Below are positions 51,787 to 59,462 of a DNA stretch of 61,349 bases, piece by piece (position 1 is the stretch's first letter; each line of letters starts with the position of its first letter). This DNA is from Acidobacteriota bacterium. GTDB taxonomy: Bacteria; Acidobacteriota; UBA6911; RPQK01; JACQSY01. Made by a program: the position numbers and the translations under genes. Location of the stretch: positions 1-61,349 of the forward strand of contig JACQSY010000081.1 of the NCBI GenBank assembly GCA_016211085.1, given 5' to 3'. Below the pieces are notes generated by a model, which worked only from the letters and a program-made list of their open reading frames with translations, made no database searches and had not been told where the DNA came from.

Positions 51787-53349
51787 CTAAGAAATGTCCC
51801 ACTCCTCCGCGAGCGCAAGCAATCGAGTGGGCGGGATGCTCTCGACTCCCGGAATAGCAAAAAGCTCGCGCCAACTCCTCTTTTTTCTGTAACGCAACAG
51901 ACGGACTTTTTGCTGGGCAGGTATTTTGGCTTCCTGACGTGCCGCCTCGATGGCTTCGGCAAAGCCTCCAATCTCATCAAGCAGGCCCCGAGTCTTGGCC
52001 TGATTGCCGGTCCAGACCCGTCCCTCGGCAAGGGCACGAACTGCATCGACTGGTTGTCGCCTCGCCTCGGAGACTTTCTTTAAAAAATGTTCTTCATAGA
52101 ATTCCCGCATCTGCTCCTGGAGCAGGCGAGCTTCTTCTTCCTGGAAAGGACGGGAGGGGGAAAGATAGCCGGCGTGACGGCCGAGGTCGAGGGAATCGAC
52201 GGTAATGCCGATTTTTTTAAAAAGCTCGCTCAGGTTGAATTTCCCGCTGATGATACCGATCGAGCCGGTCAGAGTGGCGGGGAGAGAGAAAATTCTGCGG
52301 CCGGCGGCGGCAATGTAGTAGCCTCCGCTGGCTGCCATGTTCGAGAAGGAAACAATGACGGGTTTTTTTTCGTCTGTGAGCTTGAGCTCACGCCAGATTA
52401 AGTCCGACGCCAGCGCAGATCCTCCCGGACTGTTGATCCGTACCACCACAGCCTTGATTTTTTTTCTCTTACGCACGTCGCGCAAAAATCCCACCAGCGT
52501 TTCTGATCCCAAAAATGGATTTCGCCCTCGGCTCCGGCGAGACTCACCCGAAGTAATTATCCCTTCGGCGACAATAAGTGCAATTTGAGGACGCCTCAGG
52601 GTGAGGAGCCTCTTGATCCAGCCTTCTCGAAACCGCAGCCGGGCATCCGGGTAATGCTGAATGCCGGGGATTGATTTTTCAAGGATCTGTTGCATCTGGT
52701 CTTCGTAATTCAGTCCGTCAACCAGACCCACCTGCAGGGCTTGACCCGCGGAGAAGGGGCCTGTGTCCATGAGCTCTTGGGCTCTTGCAGTCGTCAGTCG
52801 TCGACTGGCTGCTACCTTCTCATTGAAACGCACCTGCAGGTCTCCCAGGATAGCTGCTGTCATTTCCCGGTTCGCCTCCGACATGTTCTCGCGCGTGAAA
52901 ATCTCGGCCGCCGACTTATACGCCCCCAGTGAAAACAACTGAGGGTGAATTCCCAGATACGCCAGCAGGTTCTTAAAATAGAGAATCTCGGCACGGACCC
53001 CCACCAGCTCAAGCGTTCCCGCCGGGGCAAGGTAAACTTCCTGTGCGCCACAAGCCAGGTAGTACGCCTTGTTGTCGCCCTGTTCCAGGTATGCGAGCGA
53101 CCGTTTTCCCGTCTCATGAAATCGTTTGAGTTCGTTGTGAATCTCTTCTATCTGTCCCCAGCCGATGTGAGAATTCTTGACGACCAGCAGAATGGCACGT
53201 ATTGATTTTTCGTTGCGTGCTGTTTCCAGAGTTCGCAAGATCCACTGGAAATCCATTTGCGGTCGGGCCCTGAAAAAAGAGACTTCCGGTACTTCCTCCG
53301 TAACCTCCCCCTTTAAAACCAGTTTTACGTAAAAGTGCTTTCGCTTCAT
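51787..53349 (-). CDS. sppA: Signal peptide peptidase SppA (67K type), without membrane anchor
   Basis: 520 residues from the ATG at 53349; a TTG eight codons upstream is less likely. Double-domain type I SppA: the N-terminal copy holds the catalytic lysine in LGAYKSAAEIFTRENM, the C-terminal copy the catalytic serine in VSFSNMAASGGYYIAAA, and VRINSPGGSALASDLIW is standard. E. coli SppA has an N-terminal membrane helix; here the protein starts with MKRKHFYVKLVLKGEV and no hydrophobic segment, so it may be soluble. It degrades leftover signal peptides. Convergent with moaC. Confidence 0.9.
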   Translation of the reverse strand: MKRKHFYVKLVLKGEVTEEVPEVSFFRARPQMDFQWILRTLETARNEKSIRAILLVVKNSHIGWGQIEEIHNELKRFHETGKRSLAYLEQGDNKAYYLACGAQEVYLAPAGTLELVGVRAEILYFKNLLAYLGIHPQLFSLGAYKSAAEIFTRENMSEANREMTAAILGDLQVRFNEKVAASRRLTTARAQELMDTGPFSAGQALQVGLVDGLNYEDQMQQILEKSIPGIQHYPDARLRFREGWIKRLLTLRRPQIALIVAEGIITSGESRRSRGRNPFLGSETLVGFLRDVRKRKKIKAVVVRINSPGGSALASDLIWRELKLTDEKKPVIVSFSNMAASGGYYIAAAGRRIFSLPATLTGSIGIISGKFNLSELFKKIGITVDSLDLGRHAGYLSPSRPFQEEEARLLQEQMREFYEEHFLKKVSEARRQPVDAVRALAEGRVWTGNQAKTRGLLDEIGGFAEAIEAARQEAKIPAQQKVRLLRYRKKRSWRELFAIPGVESIPPTRLLALAEEWDIS

Positions 53350-53493
53350 GTGTGGATGGGTGCCGGCCTCCAAGAGAGGCTAGAATGAGTATAGCTGCTT
53401 GGGCAGGTACGCCCAAGCCGGGTATTGCAGGCGTGAAGGTGTCCAGGGTGCGCTCGGGATGATCGGACGGAGTGTATAATCGAGCTGTTATCC

Positions 53494-54474
53494 ATGTGGT
53501 TTCCTATTTTTTTACTTCTGCCTCTCTTCGTGGGATCTGCTCAAGCCATCCAGGAAGAGCAGAAAAGCGAAGGCTTTAAAATCGAGGTCGCTGTAGACCA
53601 GGTATTCCTCTCCGTAAATGCCCGTTCCTCGGACGGCGGATTTGTCCGCGGATTGAAGGGAGAGGATTTTCAGGTGTTCGAGGATGGAGTACACCAAGAG
53701 ATCGTTAACTTCTATTCGGAAGCGGTACCTGTACACGTGGTGCTTCTGATCGATATCAGCGCCAGTACGCTTGAATCACAAGGCGAGATTCGGCGCGCCG
53801 CGTTGCAGTTCGCCAAGAGTCTGAGCAGCGAAGATAAAGTTGCCATCATCACATTTAACCACGACCCACGACTGATTTTGAATTGGACTAATGACATTCA
53901 GAAGATCGAAAACGCATTGCTGAGTATTTATGCAAAAGGGAACACGGTTTTACACGATGCACTTTACGTGACATTCGAAGATTTACTCAGCAAGGTGGAG
54001 GGCAAGAAGGCGGTGATCCTGTTGACCGATGGCGTGGATACCGGGAGTTCTATCGGGGCCGAAGAGGCCATGGACCGCGCCATTCGCTCGGAGGCCGTGG
54101 TTTACGTCGTCTCAAAACTGGATGAATACTGGGCCTCAGCCATTGCTTACCGTCTGGAGTTACAGGCACGCGCGCAAATTGTTCCCAAAGAGTTGTCCGA
54201 CCCATTCATCATCCAGGTAAGGAGGACTTTGCAAAGGCTCGCCAATCAAACCGGAGGCAAAGTTCTGGATACAAAGAATTCCGGCAGCCTGGCGGAACTG
54301 TACAGGCAGGTTGCGGAGGAAATTAAGAATCAATATTACATTTCCTACACCCCTCACAATATCGTCAGAGACGGAGGTTGGAGGGCTATCGAGCTCCGCG
54401 TCACGCAACCCGGCGTGGTTGTCAGTACGCGTCCCGGCTACTTTGCACCGAGCAAACCGGGCGCAGGCTATTAG
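53494..54474 (+). CDS. Secreted VWFA-related domain protein
   Basis: 326 residues. Signal peptide 1-19 (LLLPLFVGSAQA). An N-terminal beta segment (FVRGLKGEDFQVFEDGVHQE) is followed by a von Willebrand A domain with the MIDAS motif VVLLIDISASTLES and later AVILLTDGVDTGSS. The C-terminal IKNQYYISYTPHN and IELRVTQPGVVVSTRPGYF define the Acidobacteria-rich VWFA-related family. Likely exported, metal-dependent protein-protein binding; partner unknown. Confidence 0.88.
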   Translation: MWFPIFLLLPLFVGSAQAIQEEQKSEGFKIEVAVDQVFLSVNARSSDGGFVRGLKGEDFQVFEDGVHQEIVNFYSEAVPVHVVLLIDISASTLESQGEIRRAALQFAKSLSSEDKVAIITFNHDPRLILNWTNDIQKIENALLSIYAKGNTVLHDALYVTFEDLLSKVEGKKAVILLTDGVDTGSSIGAEEAMDRAIRSEAVVYVVSKLDEYWASAIAYRLELQARAQIVPKELSDPFIIQVRRTLQRLANQTGGKVLDTKNSGSLAELYRQVAEEIKNQYYISYTPHNIVRDGGWRAIELRVTQPGVVVSTRPGYFAPSKPGAGY

Positions 54475-54544
54475 GGCCCCCGGTTTTGAAAGCAGGTGAA
54501 GTAATAACCTCCCCTGGGCAGGAACTCTGTTAAAATTCAGCGCC

Positions 54545-56371
54545 GTGTGCGGCATCATCTGTTACCTAGGAGCAAAGACAGCGCAACCCGTTCTCATGGA
54601 TGGATTGCGGCGGCTGGAGTATCGCGGCTACGACTCCAGTGGCCTTGCCCTTTTTGAGCCCGGCGGGATCAAATGTTTTAAAGCCGTGGGCAAGATCCGG
54701 GAGTTGGAAAAAGAGCTTACAACCAACTCTCTAGTGGGGAAAGGTGGCATTGCACACACTCGGTGGGCAACGCATGGACGCCCTTCATTCGCAAACGCCC
54801 ATCCACACCGCGATTGCCGCGGCGAGGTTTTTCTAATCCATAATGGCATCATCGAGAATTTTCAAGCGCTCAAGAACGAGCTGTGTGTCCGCGGACACAA
54901 GTTCACGTCTGAAACCGACACGGAGGTCTTGGCCCACCTGATCGAAGAGTATTATTCGGAGGACCTGGTGCGAGCCGTAATCCGGGCACTAAGGCGGGTC
55001 ATTGGGACTTTCGGGCTGGCGGTGATCTCTGCCAGAGAACCCCAGAAAATCGTTGTGGCCAGAAGGGGCAGTCCTGTGATCCTTGGCATCGGCAATGGCG
55101 AAATCTTTGCTGCCTCGGATGCGTCAGCTTTGGTCAGTCACACCAAGCAGGTCGTCTACCTGCATGACGATGATGTGGCGGTGTTGACTCCGAGTGCTTA
55201 TGAAATCACTAACTTGAACGATCCCTCCATTCAGCGGCAAGCGCAAACGTTGGAGTGGGACGTGAGCGCTGCTGAAAAACAAGGTTTCCCTCATTTCATG
55301 CTCAAGGAGATTCATGAAGAGCCTGAGGCCGTCGAGAACGCCATGCGAGGGCGTTTACTGGAGGACGAAGGCATCTCCAAATTCGGGGGACTGGAACCTG
55401 TGTTGGACTGCATCCTCAAGATGAACCGGCTGATCCTTATCTCGTGCGGCACCTCGTACTATGCCGGGCTGCTGGGGCGCTATGTTATTGAGGCTTGTAC
55501 CGATGTCGCCGTCGAGGTGGATGTAGCTTCGGAGTCGCGCTATCGCAAGATGAATTTCCGTCCCGGCACCGTTGTGCTTGCCATCAGCCAATCGGGAGAG
55601 ACTGCCGACACCATCGCTGCGGTTCGGGAAGCAAAGCGGAAGCAGGCCCTGGTGCTTGGACTCGTGAATGTCGTAGGGAGCACCTTGTCGCGCGAGACCG
55701 ATGCCGGAATCTACAATCACGCCGGACCGGAAATCGGTGTGGCTTCCACCAAAGCATTCATTTCGCAGCTCACCATCCTTTATCTTCTGACCTTGCTGAT
55801 TTCACGCCATCAAGACATGTCCTTGAGTGAAGGGCGGAGCTTTTTGCGTGAGCTGCAATCCATTCCGGCCAAGATCCGTTGCATTCTGAAGGGCGCGGAT
55901 AAAATTGAAAGGCTCGCCAAGAAATACTCTCAGTACAAGAATTTTCTTTATCTGGGGCGCAAATTCAACTTGCCTGTCGCTCTGGAGGGAGCCCTTAAGA
56001 TGAAGGAAGTGTCTTATATCCATGCTGAAGCATACCCCGCGGGAGAGATGAAGCATGGTCCCATTGCCTTGATTGATGAAAACTTTCCGTCCGTATTCCT
56101 TGCCCCTCAGGACAGCGTTTACGAGAAGGTGATCAGCAATATCCAGGAAATCAAAGCGCGCAGAGGCCCGGTGATTGCCGTTGGAAACGAAGATGATCGA
56201 GAACTCCCCCGCTATTGCGATGACGTCCTCGAAGTCCCGCGCACTGAAGAGATCTTTACTCCGCTGCTCACCGTCATCCCCCTCCAATTGTTTGCCTATT
56301 ATGTCGCCCGCGAAAAAGGGTGCGACATTGATCAGCCGCGGAACCTGGCGAAGTCAGTCACGGTTGAATAA
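54545..56371 (+). CDS. glmS: Glutamine--fructose-6-phosphate aminotransferase (isomerizing)
   Basis: 608 residues from GTG. The catalytic Cys2 follows the start (MCGIICYLG). The glutaminase domain has RRLEYRGYDSSGLALF and ARTRWATHG-type TRWATHGRPS. Two SIS domains follow (LISCGTSYYAGLLGRYVIEA and AISQSGETADTIAAVREA), and the C-terminus is KSVTVE. It makes glucosamine-6-phosphate for peptidoglycan. No glmS ribozyme is seen upstream: the gap is only 70 bases. Confidence 0.96.
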   Translation: MCGIICYLGAKTAQPVLMDGLRRLEYRGYDSSGLALFEPGGIKCFKAVGKIRELEKELTTNSLVGKGGIAHTRWATHGRPSFANAHPHRDCRGEVFLIHNGIIENFQALKNELCVRGHKFTSETDTEVLAHLIEEYYSEDLVRAVIRALRRVIGTFGLAVISAREPQKIVVARRGSPVILGIGNGEIFAASDASALVSHTKQVVYLHDDDVAVLTPSAYEITNLNDPSIQRQAQTLEWDVSAAEKQGFPHFMLKEIHEEPEAVENAMRGRLLEDEGISKFGGLEPVLDCILKMNRLILISCGTSYYAGLLGRYVIEACTDVAVEVDVASESRYRKMNFRPGTVVLAISQSGETADTIAAVREAKRKQALVLGLVNVVGSTLSRETDAGIYNHAGPEIGVASTKAFISQLTILYLLTLLISRHQDMSLSEGRSFLRELQSIPAKIRCILKGADKIERLAKKYSQYKNFLYLGRKFNLPVALEGALKMKEVSYIHAEAYPAGEMKHGPIALIDENFPSVFLAPQDSVYEKVISNIQEIKARRGPVIAVGNEDDRELPRYCDDVLEVPRTEEIFTPLLTVIPLQLFAYYVAREKGCDIDQPRNLAKSVTVE

Positions 56372-56373
56372 AT

Positions 56374-57177
56374 CTAAAGCTGGCGGGGCTGGTTTGAGTC
56401 AATAGTTTCCTGGATGAACGTGCGAAGCTCTTCCTTGCTCATTCTCGAAAGGGCGGCGGGAGTATCGATTTCTGCAAGAAGCCGGGCAGGTTTTCCAAAA
56501 ACGAAAATCTTTTCTGCTGTTTCGATTGCTTCTTCCAGCTGGTGGGTCACCATCACCACGGTGGTGCCCCGTCTAGAGGCGTGCTTCAAGAAATCAACAC
56601 GCAGCTGGCGTGCCGTCACTTCATCCAAGTGCCCAAAGGCCTCGTCAACAAGCAGCAGTTGAGGGTCGAGGGCGAATGCTCGTGCCATTGCGACGCGCTG
56701 ACGCATCCCGCCGGAAAGTTCACCAGGGTAAGCGTTCAGGAATCCGGATAATTCCAGGCGTGTCAACCACTCCTCTGCAGTTTCGCGTCTTTGTCCAGGA
56801 GAAATTCCTAAGATTTCCAGTCCAAGCTCGACATTCTCTCGAGCCGTCCGCCAGGGCAAAAGCCGGTCTTGCTGAAAGATCACCGCGACGGCGCCCTTAA
56901 AGAGATCAAACGCATTGTAAGGAGTGTTTTCTCCAATGGTAATTTCTCCTTCCGTTGGATGATCAAGACCGGCAAGAATGTTGAGAAAAGTTGATTTTCC
57001 GCATCCGGTTCGCCCGACAATACAGGCAATTTCGCCGGCCATCACTGAAAAAGTCAGTCGGTCAATTGCAACCAGCGGCTCCGTGCCGTGAGAAGTGCGC
57101 AACACTTTCCTGAGCTGGTTCACCCTGATGTTGAACTGACCAGAGGAGCGGTCGCCTTCTTGCCGGGAAGCGATCAA
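56374..57177 (-). CDS. SsuB/TauB-like ABC importer ATPase
   Basis: 267 residues from a TTG at 57177 that overlaps the permease stop (TTGA) with GGAGAG upstream; longer readings would run back through the permease gene. Walker A GRTGCGKSTFLNILAG, signature LSGGMRQRVAMARAF, Walker B LLLVDEAFGHLD. Energises the nitrate/sulfonate/thiamine-precursor type importer completed by the two upstream genes. Confidence 0.9.
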   Translation of the reverse strand: MIASRQEGDRSSGQFNIRVNQLRKVLRTSHGTEPLVAIDRLTFSVMAGEIACIVGRTGCGKSTFLNILAGLDHPTEGEITIGENTPYNAFDLFKGAVAVIFQQDRLLPWRTARENVELGLEILGISPGQRRETAEEWLTRLELSGFLNAYPGELSGGMRQRVAMARAFALDPQLLLVDEAFGHLDEVTARQLRVDFLKHASRRGTTVVMVTHQLEEAIETAEKIFVFGKPARLLAEIDTPAALSRMSKEELRTFIQETIDSNQPRQL

Positions 57178-57965
57178 GCAGACTCTCTCCAGTGCAGCAA
57201 TCGGTCCTCCAGCAAGGTGATGATCTGCTGGGCAACCAGCAAAATGACCACCAGCACCAAAGTCCACGCGAAAATGTCCGCGATTGAGAAAAGGCCCTGC
57301 GCTACAACCAAGCCATAACCGATGCCGGAAGTAGCTCCGACCAGTTCGGCAATTGTGACTACACGAACCGCCAGGCTCAAGTTGACTTTCCAACTGGTCA
57401 GGACCGCTGGAAGAATGGCCGGCAGAATCAGCTTTTGGAAAAACTGAAATTTGCTGGGGCGCAAGGAACGAAGCATTTCACGCCACTCGCGCAAGACCCC
57501 TTTCATTCCATCCAGCAGGTCAATCACAAAGATGGGACCGCAGATAATCACCAGAACGAAGGCGATGCGGAACTCCACGCCTCGAAACCAAAGCACCGCA
57601 AAAAGAATCCAGCACAAAACAGGGACGGCCATCAACATTTTCAGCAAGGGAAGCAGGTATCGTTCGAAAGCTCGTGACGAGTACATCAACATGGCCAGAA
57701 GGGCGCCCAGCCCGAAGGACAGTAGTAGTGAGAAGAGCACCCGTACTGCAGTCACGGCGATCCACTCCATGTGCAGATGGAGAAGGCTTTTCCCTATGGC
57801 CTGCCAGCCGGGAATCACATAAGGAGGTGCAAAATAAGATGCAATCTGCCAGGCGCACGCGAACAGCAAAAGAGAGAAGAAGGTTTCGCGCCTGAGACCC
57901 AGACTTAGACCTCGTGGCCAGACTGGCGATTCTCCCATTGTGGGGGGAGCCAGGAAAGACCCCAT
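57174..57965 (-). CDS. SsuC-like ABC importer permease
   Basis: 263 residues with about six membrane helices (for example FFSLLLFACAWQIASYF, LLPLLKMLMAVPVLCWILFAVLW, FAWTLVLVVILLVAQQIITLL). The cytoplasmic EAA-like loop is ILPAILPAVLTSWKVNLSLAV. It begins exactly at the stop of the binding-protein gene and overlaps the ATPase gene by four bases. Confidence 0.9.
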   Translation of the reverse strand: MGSFLAPPTMGESPVWPRGLSLGLRRETFFSLLLFACAWQIASYFAPPYVIPGWQAIGKSLLHLHMEWIAVTAVRVLFSLLLSFGLGALLAMLMYSSRAFERYLLPLLKMLMAVPVLCWILFAVLWFRGVEFRIAFVLVIICGPIFVIDLLDGMKGVLREWREMLRSLRPSKFQFFQKLILPAILPAVLTSWKVNLSLAVRVVTIAELVGATSGIGYGLVVAQGLFSIADIFAWTLVLVVILLVAQQIITLLEDRLLHWRESA

Positions 57966-59003
57966 CTACTTTACTCCTTCAGCCCCCGGCAGCGCTGCCG
58001 GGGGGTCTGAGGAAGGCGGCTCAAGGCGGTAAATCGCTCCTTTGGGCATGTATTTGACATAACCGGATGCAACAGCAGCGGCAAACATTTCAGTCAACGA
58101 TTTCTCCTCCTCCGATGCCTGACGCACGTCAAATCTGATTCGACCTTCCTTCAGAGCCTGCAAGAAAACTCCGGTGGGCAGATTCAATGCTTTTGAAACG
58201 ACTGAATCAGCTTCCTCAGGATGGGCTTCAATAAAAGCCGCCGCGTCTCGTAGAGCAGAAATCCAGCGCTCGACACCACCCGGATTGCGACCAATCCAGT
58301 CTTCCCTGATGATCGAAGCCAGCAACCACCCTTTTTCAAGCCCTACTTTGCGCCAGGCTTCCGCCCCATTAACAACGATGCGGTAGCCGGGATTGTCTCT
58401 CAGTGTCAAAGTGGCCGTTGGCTCGAAGGTCAAAATAGCGTCAGCTTGTCCTCCCTGCAAATGAGCGCGGGCGACCGAAGGCACCGCCTGAAGCACTGAA
58501 ACGTCCCGAGTCAAATCAATGCCTTCACTTTGGGAGATCAATCGGAGAATGTGGAATTCAGACGAACTCATGTCGGCCGCCAGGCGCTTTCCACGCAAGT
58601 CGCGAATTCCTTGCAGGGTGGGATCACGTGCGATGACGACCAGCGAAGCCAGAGTGGCGTAAGTATTGGTGATCTGCACCGGAACGCCCTCGCTTCGCAT
58701 CCTCTGAAAAACGTGCGGACCGCCCGGAACCATGTCCACTTCACCCACCACCAAGCCCCCGTAATACGAGGAGACATTGCCGTATTGCACAATCTCCAGC
58801 GTGAAGCCGTGAGCCCGGTCATAACCTTTGGCCTTGATGATCGGGGCAATCACCGAAGCCAGCGCCGGGAAAGTGAAGCTCCCCGTGCGCAAAACCATTC
58901 CCAGCGAAGGCGAAGAAGGTTCGGGGGCGGAGCGGCATGCCAAGAGGCAAGAGAAAACAGCCACCAAAAGGAGCATCTTGAGCGGGCGGCGTAAACTGAT
59001 CAT
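57966..59003 (-). CDS. NMT1/SsuA-like substrate-binding lipoprotein
   Basis: 345 residues from the ATG at 59003 (AAGGAA upstream), which gives a proper lipoprotein signal LLLVAVFSCLLACRS. The solute-binding fold shows ALASVIAPIIKAKGYDRAHG, VDMVPGGPHVFQRMRSEGVP and DLRGKRLAADMSSSEFHIL. NMT1/SsuA-type proteins bind sulfonates, nitrate or thiamine precursors; the ligand cannot be told. No TPP riboswitch was recognised in the leader. First gene of a complete three-gene importer. Confidence 0.88.
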   Translation of the reverse strand: MISLRRPLKMLLLVAVFSCLLACRSAPEPSSPSLGMVLRTGSFTFPALASVIAPIIKAKGYDRAHGFTLEIVQYGNVSSYYGGLVVGEVDMVPGGPHVFQRMRSEGVPVQITNTYATLASLVVIARDPTLQGIRDLRGKRLAADMSSSEFHILRLISQSEGIDLTRDVSVLQAVPSVARAHLQGGQADAILTFEPTATLTLRDNPGYRIVVNGAEAWRKVGLEKGWLLASIIREDWIGRNPGGVERWISALRDAAAFIEAHPEEADSVVSKALNLPTGVFLQALKEGRIRFDVRQASEEEKSLTEMFAAAVASGYVKYMPKGAIYRLEPPSSDPPAALPGAEGVK

Positions 59004-59199
59004 TTCCTTGAGTTCGGTCACCAAAATAGGAGCTTCCCCAGATCCACATTCTACCTGATCGTCATCAACCTGTAAGCAAACCAAGTCGAATCCGCGGGGC
59101 GTATGACTCCCTCCGCGACTCATAGGGGTGAATTTGAGGGAAAAGCAATATAGTTTAGGTTTAAATTTTTTTTCTTTACTTGCCTCTAGGACCAATTGT

Positions 59200-59270
59200 A
59201 GAATGTGAAATGTAAAGGGGCAGATGGGGCTTTGGTCTTGAGGGGGGCCTGAGCAAAAGTTTTCACATTC
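59200..59270. repeat. Perfect 10-base inverted repeat pair
   Basis: GAATGTGAAA (59200-59209) and TTTCACATTC (59261-59270) are exact inverse complements 51 bases apart, in the leader shared by divergent genes. They could be paired regulator sites or the base of a long stem-loop. Confidence 0.55.
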
Positions 59271-59281
59271 CCGGTGACCTC

Positions 59282-59301
59282 TAGAGAATCATAGAGAATC
59301 A
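59282..59301. repeat. Perfect tandem 10-base repeat
   Basis: TAGAGAATCA occurs twice back to back. The 10-base period places both copies on one face of the helix. No function assigned. Confidence 0.5.
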
Positions 59302-59462
59302 GGGGGGGGATGCCGGGCGCTCACTGGGCGGCGCCGGGACTTCACGGGCGGGTTCTTCTTTTAGACTCCATCGCAATCTCTTCTCTATGGAGACGGGCTA
59401 ATTTTCTGCGGGCATAGTGCTCACGAGTTTGAGTGGTTCTGCCCCCTGGAGGATGCGACTCA

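Larger units (their letters stand above)
59004..59462. other. Intergenic region between importer operon and surface protein gene
   Basis: 459 bases with no convincing gene. It holds an AT-rich block (59150-59180), a perfect 10-base inverted repeat pair, a perfect 10-base tandem repeat and GC-rich hairpin-like sequence around 59310-59340. Both divergent genes must have their promoters here, but no full -35/-10 pair was clear enough to annotate. Confidence 0.5.

Noticed and set aside
54475..54544. glmS ribozyme
   Set aside because: Only 70 bases lie between the genes, too few for the ribozyme, and its core is not seen.
59004..59160. TPP riboswitch before the NMT1-like importer
   Set aside because: The conserved thi-box core is not present in the minus-strand leader.
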